From: Geodermatophilus sabuli
Lineage (GTDB): Bacteria; Actinomycetota; Actinomycetes; Mycobacteriales; Geodermatophilaceae
Assembly (NCBI RefSeq): GCF_010686765.1
Contig: NZ_JAAGWF010000028.1
Coordinates: 1 to 64,000 of the forward strand
Length of the DNA: 64,000 nucleotides
Direction of reading: 5' to 3'
Shown: piece after piece, positions 30,095 to 38,167 of the stretch
How the letters are laid out: each line of letters opens with the position of its first letter
Numbering within the stretch: the first letter of the stretch is position 1
Position numbers and translations under genes: made by a program
The notes under the pieces: generated by a model
Told to the model about the DNA's origin: nothing
The model's database searches: none
Seen by the model: the letters and a program-made list of their open reading frames with translations, nothing else

Positions 30095-30421
30095 ATGGGG
30101 CTGTGGCGACGACGGCGGCGCGGGACCGCGGACGGCGACGGGCGCGCCACCCTCGACCGCGGGGCCGGTCGCGCCGACCTGGCCCACCTGGAGCAGTTCG
30201 TCGCCAGCCGCCGCGGCGTCGAGGGCTTCGTCGAGCCGCGCACCGCCGTCACCGAGACCACGATCGTGCTCGTCGCGGCCGACGGTGAGTGGACCCGCCG
30301 CCGCATCGACGGGCCGGACACCGCGCGCCGGCTGTCCCGGGACCTCGGCGTCCCGGTGTACGACGCGCAGGTCACCGGCTATCCGCAGCGGATGCGGGAC
30401 TGGTCGAAAGACCACAGATGA
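30095..30421 (+). CDS. Conserved hypothetical protein, 108 residues
   Basis: A small soluble protein with a very basic N-terminus (MGLWRRRRRG). An ADLAHLEQFVASRRGVEGFVEPRTAVTETTIVLVAADGEWTRRRI core and the end DLGVPVYDAQVTGYPQRMRDW follow. I recognise no characterised family, though the pattern is common in actinobacteria next to lpdA or pepA. GACGGGAGC lies just before the ATG. Divergent from lpdA and convergent with pepA, it is followed immediately by repeat copy C. It is translated well in one frame only and lacks the antisense-shadow look of its neighbours. Confidence 0.7.
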   Translation: MGLWRRRRRGTADGDGRATLDRGAGRADLAHLEQFVASRRGVEGFVEPRTAVTETTIVLVAADGEWTRRRIDGPDTARRLSRDLGVPVYDAQVTGYPQRMRDWSKDHR

Positions 30422-30476
30422 AGGACCCCGTCCCTCTCACCCCTCGCACGCTCGGGGCGAGCCTCCGGACAGGGCC
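30422..30476 (+). repeat. Dispersed intergenic repeat, copy C
   Basis: Starts right after the stop at 30421: AGGACCCCGTCCCTCTCA, with the core CCCCTCGCACGCTCGGGGCG and end CCGGACAGGGCC. The core is identical to the minus-strand copy at 48959-49012. It lies between two convergent genes. Confidence 0.7.
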
Positions 30477-30487
30477 GCTCCGGCACG

Positions 30488-31999
30488 TCAGGCGGCGATG
30501 AGGTCCTCGATCGTCGCCAGCAGGGTCCGCACCGGCACACCGGTGCCGCCCTTGGGGGTGTAGCCCCACGGTGCCCCGGTGTTGTAGCTCGGGCCGGCGA
30601 TGTCGATGTGCGCCCACGGCAGGCCGGCCGGCACGAACTCGGCGAGGAAGTGCGCCCCGACGAGCATCCCGCCCATCCGGTCGGCGTTGGCGTTGACCAG
30701 GTCGGCGATGGGGGAGTCCAGTCCCTGCCGCAGCTCCGCCGGCATGGGCATGGCCCACATCGACTCGCCGCTGCGCCGGCTCGCGGCCACGACGGCGTCC
30801 CGGAGGTCGTCACTGCCCATGACGCCGGCGGTGCGGGAGCCGAGCGCCACCAGCTGCGCGCCGGTGAGCGTCGCCGTCTCCAGCAGGTAGTCGGGGCCGT
30901 CCTCGGCGGCGCGAGCCAGGGCGTCGGCCAGGACCACGCGGCCCTCGGCGTCGGTGTTGGTGATCTCGGCCTTCTTGCCGTTGCGGAAGGTCACCACGTC
31001 CGCCGGGCGGTAGGCGGTGCCGCTGGGCAGGTTCTCCGCGATCGGCACGGTGGCGGTCACCTCGACCGGCAGGCCGAGCTCGGCGACGAGGCACACGGTG
31101 GCGATCACGGCCGCCGCGCCGGCCATGTCGCTCTTCATGTCCTCCATCTTCAGCGCCGGCTTGATCGACAGGCCGCCGCTGTCGAAGGTGATGCCCTTGC
31201 CGACGAGCGCGATCTTCTTCTTCGCCTTCTTGCCCGAGTACGTCAGGCGCAGCAGCCGCGGCCCGCGAGCCGAGCCGCCCCCGACGGCCAGGATGCCGCC
31301 GTAGTTGCCGGCCGCCAGGGCCGCCTCGTCGAGCACCTCGACCTTGAGGCCGGCCTTCTTCCCCGCCGCCGCACCGCGGTCGGCGAGCTCGGCCGGGAAG
31401 AGGTCGTTGGGCGGGGTGTTGACCAGGTCGCGGACCAGGTGCACCGCGCCGGCCACCGCGCGGGCACGCGCGAGGGCGGTCCGCGCGTCGCCGGCGTCGG
31501 GGACGACCACCGTGAACTCCCGCGGCGGCACCGGCCGGTGGGCCGGCAGGTCGGACTTGTAGGCGGTGAACTCGTAGGCGCCCAGGAGGCTGCCCTCGCC
31601 CACCGCGTGCAGGCGGAGGTCGTCGGGGGCCCCGCCCACCGCGGCGAGCAGGCTCACGACGGACCCCCGGCCGGCCAGCGCGCGGCTGGCCGCCCCCGCG
31701 GCGCGGCGCACGGCCTCGGCCGGGTAACCGCCGGCGGCGTCCGGCGCGCCCAGTCCCACCGCGGCGACGACGGGGAACGGTCCCTGGCCGAGCGAGGACA
31801 GCCGGGTCACCTCGTCCTCGGCGCCGCGTGCGCCCAGGTCGGCCAGCGCCGGCAGCAGCCGGCCGCCGAGCAGGCGGTCGACCGCCTCGGCCCCGGGGGT
31901 GCGCAGCAGGCCGGTCGGGCCCGTGCCGATCCCGACGACGACGGCGTCGGCGGAGAGCTTCTCGAGCGGGCGGTCGCTGGCGGTGATCGTCGTCGGCAC
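30488..31999 (-). CDS. pepA: Leucyl aminopeptidase (M17)
   Basis: A 503-residue M17 aminopeptidase that releases N-terminal residues from peptides using two metal ions. The catalytic domain shows GKGITFDSGGLSIKPALKMEDMKSDMAGAA near residues 269-298, supplying Lys and Asp metal ligands. The family signature NTDAEGRVVLADAL lies near 349-362. The N-terminal domain (about 1-170) is the usual divergent macro-like domain. The start GTG is supported by TAGGAT 6 bases upstream. Homologue position matches pepB (Rv2213) of M. tuberculosis. Confidence 0.95.
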   Translation of the reverse strand: MPTTITASDRPLEKLSADAVVVGIGTGPTGLLRTPGAEAVDRLLGGRLLPALADLGARGAEDEVTRLSSLGQGPFPVVAAVGLGAPDAAGGYPAEAVRRAAGAASRALAGRGSVVSLLAAVGGAPDDLRLHAVGEGSLLGAYEFTAYKSDLPAHRPVPPREFTVVVPDAGDARTALARARAVAGAVHLVRDLVNTPPNDLFPAELADRGAAAGKKAGLKVEVLDEAALAAGNYGGILAVGGGSARGPRLLRLTYSGKKAKKKIALVGKGITFDSGGLSIKPALKMEDMKSDMAGAAAVIATVCLVAELGLPVEVTATVPIAENLPSGTAYRPADVVTFRNGKKAEITNTDAEGRVVLADALARAAEDGPDYLLETATLTGAQLVALGSRTAGVMGSDDLRDAVVAASRRSGESMWAMPMPAELRQGLDSPIADLVNANADRMGGMLVGAHFLAEFVPAGLPWAHIDIAGPSYNTGAPWGYTPKGGTGVPVRTLLATIEDLIAA

Positions 32000-32005
32000 C
32001 GCTCG

Positions 32006-32011
32006 ATCCTA
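32006..32011 (-). promoter_or_regulatory. Leaderless -10 hexamer of pepA
   Basis: TAGGAT on the minus strand, 6 bases before the GTG at 31999. Confidence 0.55.
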
Positions 32012-32012
32012 T

Positions 32013-32075
32013 GAGGACCCCTCTGCCCCCCACCGGTCGCGGGCTCACGGTGGCCCCCTGCGGAGGGGCCGCCCG
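32013..32075 (+). repeat. Diverged copy of the dispersed intergenic repeat
   Basis: Begins GAGGACCCCTCTGCCCCCCACC and ends GCGGAGGGGCC, with the same outer ends as copies A-D but a different middle. It lies in the divergent pepA-gcvT gap. Confidence 0.4.
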
Positions 32076-32131
32076 GGCCCGTCACCGGGCGCGACCTGGT
32101 GATCGACCTGCAGGGAGGCCGCCGCCGTCGA

Positions 32132-32137
32132 TAGCGT
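32132..32137 (+). promoter_or_regulatory. Leaderless -10 hexamer of gcvT
   Basis: TAGCGT, 6 bases, then the GTG at 32144. Confidence 0.55.
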
Positions 32138-32143
32138 GAGGGC

Positions 32144-33262
32144 GTGACCGCGCGCACCTCGCCGCTGCACGAGCGGCACCTCGCGGCCGGCGCCAAGCTG
32201 GCCGAGTTCGCCGGGTGGTCGATGCCCCTGGAGTACGCCGGGGGAGGGGTGCTGGCCGAGCACGCCGCCGTCCGGACCGGCGTCGGGCTGTTCGACGTCT
32301 CCCACCTGGGGACGGTGACCGTCCGCGGAACCGGCGCCGCCGCCTTCCTCGACTCCTGCCTGACCAACGACCTGTCCCGCATCGGCCCCGGCCGGGCGCA
32401 GTACACGCTGGTCTGCCTGCCCGACGGCGACCCACGGGCCGGCGGCGTCGTCGACGACCTGTTCGTCTACCTGCGCGGACCCGACGACGTGCTCCTGGTG
32501 CCGAACGCGGCCAACGCCGCCGACGTCGTGACCCGGCTCGCTGACGCCGCCCCCGCGGGGGTGACGGTCACCGACCGGCACGCCGACGTGGCCGTCCTGG
32601 CGGTCCAGGGGCCGCGGTCGGCCCAGGTGCTGGCCTTCCTCGGCCTGCCCGGCGAGCTGCCCCACCTGTCCTTCGTGACCGGCACCGGAGGCGGTGACAC
32701 CGAGGTGACCGTCTGCCGGACCGGCTACACCGGGGAGCACGGCTACGAGTTGCTGGTCGCGGCGGAGCGGGCCGGTGCGGTGTGGGACGTGCTCGTCGAC
32801 GTGGGCCGCGACGAGGGGCTGCGGCTGTGCGGGCTGGGCGCGCGGGACACGCTGCGCACCGAGATGGGCTATCCACTGCACGGCCACGAGCTCTCGCCGG
32901 ACATCACCCCGCTGCAGGCCGGCGTGGGGTGGGCCGTGGGTTGGCACAAGCCGGCCTTCTGGGGGCGGGACGCCCTGCGGGCCGAACGGGAGACGGGTCC
33001 GGCCCGGTTGCTGCGGGGGCTGCGGGTCTCCGGGCGGGGCATCCCGCGGCCCGGCATGGCGGTGCTGGACCCCGACGGGGCCCGCGTGGGCGAGGTCACC
33101 AGCGGCACGTTCTCACCGACCCTGCGCACGGGCATCGCGCTCGCGCTGCTGGACACCGCCGCGGCCGACCCCGAGGACGGCCGGCTGACCGTCGACGTAC
33201 GCGGGCGGCCGCAGCCCGTGGAGGTGGTGCGGCCGCCCTTCGTCCCGTCGCACGTGCGCTGA
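32144..33262 (+). CDS. gcvT: Glycine cleavage system aminomethyltransferase (T protein)
   Basis: A 372-residue folate-dependent enzyme that takes the aminomethyl group from lipoylated H protein to make methylene-tetrahydrofolate and ammonia. It shows [23 protein letters not shown], the [16 protein letters not shown] region near residues 47-62, and [15 protein letters not shown] near 190-204. [23 protein letters not shown] follows near 228-250. The C-terminal barrel ends VRPPFVP. gcvP and gcvH are not in the window. It ends four bases from the convergent YihY gene. Confidence 0.95.
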   Translation: MTARTSPLHERHLAAGAKLAEFAGWSMPLEYAGGGVLAEHAAVRTGVGLFDVSHLGTVTVRGTGAAAFLDSCLTNDLSRIGPGRAQYTLVCLPDGDPRAGGVVDDLFVYLRGPDDVLLVPNAANAADVVTRLADAAPAGVTVTDRHADVAVLAVQGPRSAQVLAFLGLPGELPHLSFVTGTGGGDTEVTVCRTGYTGEHGYELLVAAERAGAVWDVLVDVGRDEGLRLCGLGARDTLRTEMGYPLHGHELSPDITPLQAGVGWAVGWHKPAFWGRDALRAERETGPARLLRGLRVSGRGIPRPGMAVLDPDGARVGEVTSGTFSPTLRTGIALALLDTAAADPEDGRLTVDVRGRPQPVEVVRPPFVPSHVR

Positions 33263-33266
33263 GGCC

Positions 33267-34397
33267 CTACTTCCGCGTCGGGTCCTTGTCCTCCTTGGTC
33301 GGCTCCGGCTTGTCGGGCAGGGAGTCGGCGACCACGGCGTCCCGCCGGCCCATCGGCTGGGGGTCGCCCTCGGTGGTGTCCCGGGCGGTCTGGTGCTCGG
33401 CCTCGGAGTTGATCTCCGCGCCCAGCAGCACCAGGTAGCAGGTGAGGTACAGCCACAGCATCAGCACGATGACGCCGGCGATCGCGCCGTAGGTCTCGTT
33501 GTAGGACCCGAAGTTGTCGACGTAGAAGCTGAAGCCGATGCTGACCACGGCCCAGACGACGGTGACGACGATCGAGCCGAGACTCACCCAGCGCAGCTGC
33601 GGCGCGTCGCGGTCGGGGGCCACCCGGTAGAGGACGGCGAGCGCACCGGCGAAGACGCCGAGCAGGAGCAGCCACCGCACCACCTGCGCCAGGATCGTGC
33701 CGACGGCGCCGAGCGGGAGGTCCTCCAGCACCGCCGGGACGATGGCGACGAGACCGAAGGTGATCAGCACGAACACGATCGCGCCCAGGGTCAGGCCCAG
33801 CGAGGTGGCCTTCATCCGCACGAAGCCGCGGGTCTCGACCTCGTCGTAGGCCAGGTTGACGGCGGTGATCAGGTTGCCCACGCCGCCGGACGCGCTCCAC
33901 AGCGCGGCGAGGATCGACACGATCAGGCCCACGGTCAGCGCGCCGCCGCTGTTGGTGACGATCGCGTTGAGCTGGTCGCCGATGAGCTCCGAGGCGCTCT
34001 CCGGCAGCTGCGCCGACAGCGACTCGATCTGCTCGGCGACCGACTCCGGAGAGGCCACCAGGCCGTAGATCGAGATGGCCGCGATCAACGCCGGGAAGAT
34101 GGCCAGGAAGGCGAAGAAGGCCACCCCGCCGGCGATGATCGGCATGTTGTCGGCCTTGTTCTCCGCCCACGCCCGCTTGACCACCTGCTTCCAGCCGCGC
34201 AGGGGGATGTCCGTCGGCTTCTCCGCGGAGACCCCCGGCAGCGTCTCCTCCGACGGCGTCCCGGGCGGCGAACGGTCGGCGTCGGGGTCGGGACCGCGCT
34301 CGGCGGCGGCCTTGGCGGCCGCCCGTCGCGCTGCCTTCTCCTCGACCCGCTCCCGGATCCGGTCGACGGCACTCTCGCGGGGCCGGGTCCCGGCCAC
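33267..34397 (-). CDS. YihY/virulence factor BrkB family membrane protein
   Basis: A 376-residue protein with a charged N-terminal tail of about 85 residues, rich in Ala, Arg and Glu. The BrkB/YihY core begins at WKQVVKRAWAENKADNMPIIAGGVAFFAFLAIFPALIAAISIYGL. Six hydrophobic segments follow in all, including ALWSASGGVGNLITAVNLAYDEVETRGF, the family's best-known stretch. The C-terminal cytoplasmic tail is short and ends DKDPTRK. The family was once called RNase BN, which is incorrect; its role is unknown. Last gene of an envelope operon; its GTG start comes one base after the stop of the DUF4235 gene. Confidence 0.9.
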   Translation of the reverse strand: MAGTRPRESAVDRIRERVEEKAARRAAAKAAAERGPDPDADRSPPGTPSEETLPGVSAEKPTDIPLRGWKQVVKRAWAENKADNMPIIAGGVAFFAFLAIFPALIAAISIYGLVASPESVAEQIESLSAQLPESASELIGDQLNAIVTNSGGALTVGLIVSILAALWSASGGVGNLITAVNLAYDEVETRGFVRMKATSLGLTLGAIVFVLITFGLVAIVPAVLEDLPLGAVGTILAQVVRWLLLLGVFAGALAVLYRVAPDRDAPQLRWVSLGSIVVTVVWAVVSIGFSFYVDNFGSYNETYGAIAGVIVLMLWLYLTCYLVLLGAEINSEAEHQTARDTTEGDPQPMGRRDAVVADSLPDKPEPTKEDKDPTRK

Positions 34398-34398
34398 G

Positions 34399-34674
34399 TC
34401 AGTCGCCCGGCCAGGTGCCGGTCAGCTTGGTGAAGCCACGCGCACCGGCCCGGTCGATCGCCGCCTTGGTGGCGGCGAAGATCGCGCCCTGCAGGGCGGC
34501 CGAGATGATCACCTGGTACATCGGGTACTCGCTCTGCAGCGCGTCGGGTGCATCGTCCTGGTCCGCGACGCGCTTCCACACCTGCTTGAAGACGGCGCCG
34601 GACACGGTGCCGGCGAGGAGACCGCCGAGCAGGCCGATCGGCCGGTAGGCGAGCTTGGCGCCCTTGCTGCTCAC
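34399..34674 (-). CDS. DUF4235 small membrane protein
   Basis: A 91-residue protein with SSKGAKLAYRPIGLLGGLLAGTVSGAVFKQVWKRV and a second hydrophobic segment YQVIISAALQGAIFAATKAAIDR, the DUF4235 pattern. Two membrane helices are predicted by eye. Function unknown. The GTG start overlaps the stop of the DUF3618 gene by four bases and follows GAGGAGGACGAA. Third gene of the operon holin-like / DUF3618 / DUF4235 / YihY. Confidence 0.85.
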   Translation of the reverse strand: MSSKGAKLAYRPIGLLGGLLAGTVSGAVFKQVWKRVADQDDAPDALQSEYPMYQVIISAALQGAIFAATKAAIDRAGARGFTKLTGTWPGD

Positions 34675-35120
34675 TTCGTCCTCCTCGACACCCGGCGGGC
34701 CTTGGCCTTCTTCGCCTTCTTCGCAGCCGTCCGGGTCGCCTTGCGGGCGGCCTTCTCCGCGGCGGCACGCCGGGCGGCGACGGCCTTGGTCGCGCGCTTG
34801 GCATCCCGCTTCGCCTGGCGCTTGGCCTTCCGGCGGTCCTTGGTCCGGCTGCGCCAGACGAGCAGGCCCAGGAGGCCGGCCACGCCCGCTCCCGCACCGA
34901 TCACCGTCGGGGGGCTCTCGCGGTAGGTCTCCACGGCGGTGTCCTTGGCGCGGGCCGCACCCTCCTTGGCGCGCGAGGGCACGTCGAGGCGGTGCGACAG
35001 CTCGTCGACCGTGCGGCCGAGCTGGGCGCGGGTGGCCTCGATGTCGGCCTTGATGGCGTCGGGGTCGTTGGGCGCCGGCTTGTCGGCGCCGTCGGGTCCG
35101 GAGCTGATGGGCGTGCTCAC
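34671..35120 (-). CDS. DUF3618 protein
   Basis: A 149-residue protein with the DUF3618 motif DIEATRAQLGRTVDELSHRLD near residues 24-45. One membrane helix follows (TVIGAGAGVAGLLGLLVW, about 73-90), then a long Lys/Arg/Ala-rich C-terminal tail. The tail should lie in the cytoplasm and could bind nucleic acid or acidic lipid; this is inference. The GTG start overlaps the stop of the upstream holin-like gene by four bases. Function unknown. Confidence 0.85.
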   Translation of the reverse strand: MSTPISSGPDGADKPAPNDPDAIKADIEATRAQLGRTVDELSHRLDVPSRAKEGAARAKDTAVETYRESPPTVIGAGAGVAGLLGLLVWRSRTKDRRKAKRQAKRDAKRATKAVAARRAAAEKAARKATRTAAKKAKKAKARRVSRRTK

Positions 35121-35554
35121 CGGCGGGCACTCTCCTTCACGGTGGCGATGTCGGTCTTGGTGCTCGCGATGGCCTCGGTGGGCAGCGGCGGTGTCGCCTT
35201 GTCGACGTCCTTCTTGCCCACCAGCGCCAGGACGCCGGCGACGGCGAACAGCACGACGGCCACGATGACCGCGGCGAGCCAGGCCGGCACGGCCAGCGCC
35301 AGGGCCAGGACGGCGGCGGCGATGAGCACTGCCAGGCCGAAGAAGGCGAACAGGCCGGCGCCGCCGAACAGGCCGGCGCCGACTCCGAGCCGCTTGGCCT
35401 TCTGGGTGACCTCCGCCTGCGCGAGGCGCGCCTCGTCGCGGACCAGCCGGGAGATCTGCTCGGTGAGCTGACCGATCAGCTGCCCGGTCGAGGCGTCCTC
35501 GGTCGCGGGGGGTGGAGCGGTCGCGCGGCTCGCGCCCGCGGTGGGGTGTGTCAT
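35117..35554 (-). CDS. Phage-holin-family (DUF1469 type) membrane protein
   Basis: A 145-residue protein. The N-terminal amphipathic part STGQLIGQLTEQISRLVRDEARLAQAEVTQKAKRLG leads into two adjacent membrane helices (LFGGAGLFAFFGLAVLIAAAVLALALAV and WLAAVIVAVVLFAVAGVLALVG). This is the pattern of the actinobacterial putative Actinobacterial Holin-X / phage holin superfamily III group. No phage genes are nearby, so a housekeeping envelope role is more likely than lysis. GGAGG sits before the ATG. First gene of the four-gene operon. Confidence 0.85.
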   Translation of the reverse strand: MTHPTAGASRATAPPPATEDASTGQLIGQLTEQISRLVRDEARLAQAEVTQKAKRLGVGAGLFGGAGLFAFFGLAVLIAAAVLALALAVPAWLAAVIVAVVLFAVAGVLALVGKKDVDKATPPLPTEAIASTKTDIATVKESARR

Positions 35555-35664
35555 CGGTCCTCCGGTCGGCACGTGCACGGTCGATGACCTCACATGCCCC
35601 CGATGATCGCCGGGGTAACCAGCTCCAGGTCACAGTCGGGGGACGGCCGGTGCGAGGAGGTCAC

Positions 35665-35670
35665 TAGCCT
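35665..35670 (+). promoter_or_regulatory. Leaderless -10 hexamer of the 70-residue protein gene
   Basis: TAGCCT, 6 bases, then the ATG at 35677. Confidence 0.55.
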
Positions 35671-35676
35671 CGCGCC

Positions 35677-35889
35677 ATGGACTGGTACTGGCGGCTGGAG
35701 GACCCCTCGGGGGCGGAGGTCGATCCCGCCGCGGTGGGCGTCGAGGTCCCGCGGACCGACAACCAGGGCGACGCCGAGTCGTGGCTCGGCGAGAACTGGC
35801 GGCACCTGCTCGAGCGCGGCGTCGCCACGGTCTCGCTCTTCGAGGGGGAGCGGAAGGTCTACGGCCCGATGGGCCTGGCCGCGACCTGA
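35677..35889 (+). CDS. Conserved hypothetical protein, 70 residues
   Basis: A short soluble protein: MDWYWRLEDPSGAEVDPAAV, then GDAESWLGENWRHLLERGVATVSLFEGERKVYGPM. Tryptophan-rich and acidic. Similar small proteins are common in actinobacteria and have no known function. The leaderless -10 six bases upstream and the hairpin after the stop support a real gene of its own. Confidence 0.75.
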   Translation: MDWYWRLEDPSGAEVDPAAVGVEVPRTDNQGDAESWLGENWRHLLERGVATVSLFEGERKVYGPMGLAAT

Positions 35890-35897
35890 GCGAGGGC

Positions 35898-35930
35898 CCC
35901 CTGCACCCGTCCCGCGGCGCGGGGCAGGGG
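35898..35930. terminator. Hairpin between convergent genes
   Basis: CCCCTGC at 35898-35904 pairs with GCAGGGG at 35924-35930, with further GC pairing inside. It lies between the 70-residue protein gene and the aldo/keto reductase remnant. The surrounding GGACC ends recall the dispersed repeat. Confidence 0.5.
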
Positions 35931-35938
35931 ACCTCCCC

Positions 35939-36921
35939 TCAGCCGCGCGCGGTCTTGGCCGGGTCACGCTCGACGACGTCGCCGAGCACCTCGTCGATCC
36001 GGGCCAGGACGTCGTCGCCGAGGGTGACGCCGGCCGCCTGGACGTTGTCGTGGACCTGCTCGGGCCGGGTGGCGCCGATGATCGCGGCGGCGACGTTGCC
36101 GTTCTGCAGCACCCACGCGATCGCCAGCTGGGCCATCGAGAGGCCGAGATCGTCGGCGATCGGGCGCAGCTGCTGCACGCGGGTGAGGACGTCGTCCCGC
36201 AGGAACCGCTGGATGAACCGGCCGGCCTCGGGGTCGGTGGCGCGGCTCCCGGCGGGCGGTTGCTGGCCGGGGAGGTACTTGCCGGTGAGCACGCCCTGGG
36301 CGATCGGGGAGAACACGATCTGCGACAGCCCCTCCTTCTCGGAGGTGGGCACGACCTCGTCCTCGATCACCCGCCAGAGCATCGAGTACTGCGGCTGGTT
36401 GCTGACCAGCTGGATGCCGAGGTCGCGGGCCAGGGCGGCACCGGCGGCGATCTCGTCGGCGCGCCACTCCGAGACGCCGATGTAGAGCGCCTTGCCGGCC
36501 CGCACCAGGTCGGCGAAGGCGGTCATCGTCTCCTCCAGCGGCACCGTGGGGTCGTAGCGGTGCGCCTGGTAGAGGTCGACGTGGTCGATCTGCAGCCGGC
36601 GGAGGGACGCCGTGCAGCTCTCCATGACGTGCTTGCGGGACAGTCCGCGGTCGTTGTGCCCGGGCCCCGTCGGCCAGTAGACCTTGGTGAAGATCTCCAG
36701 GCCCTCGCGGCGCTGGCCGGCCAGCGCGCGGCCGAGCACCGACTCGGCCCGGGTGCCGGCGTAGACGTCGGCGGTGTCGAAGGTGGTGATGCCGCGTCGA
36801 GCGCCGCCCGCACGCAGGCCTGGGCGGCGTCCTCCTCGACCTGCCCGCCGTGGGTCAGCCAGTTGCCGTACGCGATCGAGGAGATGGTGAGGCCGGATCG
36901 GCCCAGTCGTCTGGATTCCAC
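35939..36921 (-). pseudogene. Aldo/keto reductase, interrupted by a one-base frameshift
   Basis: Two overlapping frames together make one aldo/keto reductase of about 327 residues. The 5' part (from GTG at 36921) reads ESRRLGRSGLTISSIAYGNW and ends near ACVRAALDA. The rest continues in another frame as ITTFDTADVYAGTRAESVLGRAL, carrying the catalytic Asp/Tyr. The lysine region and NPQYSMLWR / SPIAQGVLTGKYLPG follow. The usual join is LDAGITTFDTADVY; here GACGCGG-CATC lacks one G (plus-strand about 36792-36793). Everything else is intact, with no further stops. It is either a recent mutation or a sequencing error. It resembles the Kv-beta-like / YghZ AKR group. A leaderless -10 precedes the start. 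Confidence 0.8.
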
Positions 36922-36928
36922 CCGGCCG

Positions 36929-36934
36929 ACGCTA
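36929..36934 (-). promoter_or_regulatory. Leaderless -10 hexamer of the aldo/keto reductase
   Basis: TAGCGT on the minus strand, 7 bases before the GTG at 36921. The promoter is still intact although the gene is frameshifted. Confidence 0.5.
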
Positions 36935-36937
36935 GCG

Positions 36938-36994
36938 GCCCCGCCCGGAGGCTCGCCGCGAGCCTGCGAGCGGTGAGGAGGACGGGGTCCTCCC
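36938..36994 (-). repeat. Dispersed intergenic repeat, copy D
   Basis: On the minus strand it reads GAGGACCCCGTCCTCCTCACC, then GCTCGCAGGCTCGCGGCGAG, and ends CCGGGCGGGGCC. It starts right after the DUF3043 stop, the same position relative to the gene as copies A and C. Confidence 0.7.
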
Positions 36995-37603
36995 TCAGAC
37001 CTGGGCGCCCAGTGCCACCTCGGGCTTGGGGAACCGCCACCGCCGGACCATCGTGGACCGGCTGACGCCGTACCAGATCAGCCCACGCATCCGGTGGTCG
37101 TCGTCGGGGAAGCGCTCGAGCACCTTCCGCTTGATCCGCCGGCCCAGGACGACGGAGTCGGCGATGATCACCAGGAAGAAGAGGAACCAGAGGAACACCG
37201 TGTAGCTCTGCACCTCCGGGACCGGCACGAAGTAGCCGACGAGCACCAGCGCGGCGACCACCAGGAAGAAGCTGCCGGCGTTGCGGCGGGCGTCGACGGT
37301 GTCGCGCACCAGCTTGCGGACCGGCCCGCGGTCGCGCACCGGCAGGTGGCTGTCGTCGCCGCGGACGGCGCCCGCGCGCGCGGCGCCCCGCGTGGCCGCC
37401 TGCTGCTCGCGCATCCGCTTGTAGGCCTCCTTGCGGGTGGTCGGCGGCGGCGGGGGAGGCCCGGGACGGCGGCCCTGGGCCTCGTACCGCTTCGGCGTGG
37501 GCCGGCCCTTGCCGCCGGCCTTCACCAGCGAGGTGGTCACGTCGGTGCCGGCGTCCGGCGCGGTCTCGGCGCGGTCCCGGCGCCCGGGCAGGCGGAGCTT
37601 CAC
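36995..37603 (-). CDS. DUF3043 membrane protein
   Basis: A 202-residue protein. The N-terminal half is basic and Pro-rich, with TPKRYEAQGRRPGPPPPPPTTRKEAYKRMREQQAA, a DUF3043 hallmark. Two membrane helices follow (GSFFLVVAALVLVGYFVPV and TVFLWFLFFLVIIADSVVLG), then RRIKRKVLERFPDDDHRMRGLIWYGVSRSTMVRRWR. The function is unknown. A homologue next to the HesB/ErpA gene is also seen in M. tuberculosis (Rv2206 area). The GTG start is supported by TAGACT 7 bases upstream. It is divergent from erpA. Confidence 0.87.
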   Translation of the reverse strand: MKLRLPGRRDRAETAPDAGTDVTTSLVKAGGKGRPTPKRYEAQGRRPGPPPPPPTTRKEAYKRMREQQAATRGAARAGAVRGDDSHLPVRDRGPVRKLVRDTVDARRNAGSFFLVVAALVLVGYFVPVPEVQSYTVFLWFLFFLVIIADSVVLGRRIKRKVLERFPDDDHRMRGLIWYGVSRSTMVRRWRFPKPEVALGAQV

Positions 37604-37610
37604 AGCGGCG

Positions 37611-37616
37611 AGTCTA
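37611..37616 (-). promoter_or_regulatory. Leaderless -10 hexamer of the DUF3043 gene
   Basis: TAGACT on the minus strand, 7 bases before the GTG at 37603. Confidence 0.55.
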
Positions 37617-37659
37617 CGGGGGCGCCCCGCCGTCCCGGCCCGCGCGCCGGTCCGGGACG

Positions 37660-37665
37660 TAGACT
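37660..37665 (+). promoter_or_regulatory. Probable -10 of erpA
   Basis: TAGACT in the erpA upstream region, giving a leader of about 75 bases. Unlike most genes here erpA has a strong GGAGG site, in line with a leadered message. Confidence 0.45.
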
Positions 37666-37746
37666 GGGAACAGGCTCCGCCACGGCGGTGTTCACCCGCT
37701 GCAGGGAGTGCCGCAGCGGACGCCCTCGGATGTGGGAGGACAGAAC

Positions 37747-38103
37747 ATGACGGTGCAGGACACCACGGCCCCCGGTAGCACCGGTGTGCTGCTCAGCGAC
37801 CCCGCGGCCTCGAAGGTCAAGGCGCTGCTGGACCAGGAGGGTCGCGACGACCTGCGGCTGCGCATCGCGGTCCAGCCGGGCGGCTGCTCCGGGTTGCGAT
37901 ACCAGCTCTTCTTCGACGAGCGGTTCCTCGACGGCGACCAGACCTACGAGTTCGGTGGGGTCGAGGTCATCGTCGACCGCATGAGCGGCCCCTACCTCGG
38001 CGGTGCCGTGATCGACTTCGTCGACACCATCGAGAAGCAGGGGTTCACGATCGACAACCCCAACGCCGGCAGCTCGTGCGCCTGCGGGGACTCGTTCTCC
38101 TGA
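37747..38103 (+). CDS. erpA: Iron-sulfur cluster insertion protein, HesB/IscA/ErpA family
   Basis: A 118-residue A-type carrier that passes Fe-S clusters to target enzymes. The three conserved cysteines are present: GGCSGLRYQL near residue 50, and the C-terminal CACGDSF pair near residues 112-114. The body has the family pattern AASKVKALLDQEG and FGGVEVIVDRMSGPYLGGAVIDFVD. GGGAGG precedes the ATG. Possible local clients are LipA, the Rieske protein QcrA and heme/respiratory enzymes nearby; this is inference. A strong bidirectional hairpin follows. Confidence 0.93.
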   Translation: MTVQDTTAPGSTGVLLSDPAASKVKALLDQEGRDDLRLRIAVQPGGCSGLRYQLFFDERFLDGDQTYEFGGVEVIVDRMSGPYLGGAVIDFVDTIEKQGFTIDNPNAGSSCACGDSFS

Positions 38104-38123
38104 TCCTCGCCTGACGCACGACC

Positions 38124-38163
38124 ACAGCGCCCGGCTCCTCCTCGCGGAGGAGCCGGGCGCTGT
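38124..38163. terminator. Bidirectional terminator between erpA and asnB
   Basis: A perfect 18-bp stem ACAGCGCCCGGCTCCTCC / GGAGGAGCCGGGCGCTGT with a TCGC loop, placed between convergent stops at 38103 and 38168. Confidence 0.85.
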
Positions 38164-38167
38164 CGTG

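Noticed and set aside
26355..30563. Open frame of about 1400 codons on the plus strand across sucB and lpdA
   Set aside because: Composition is Gly/Arg/Val/Asp noise antisense to two certain genes; no ribosome site or -10 fits its start.
35117..35554. Prophage remnant because of the holin-like gene
   Set aside because: No other phage gene is near. The gene is in an operon with DUF3618, DUF4235 and YihY genes, a common chromosomal set in actinobacteria.
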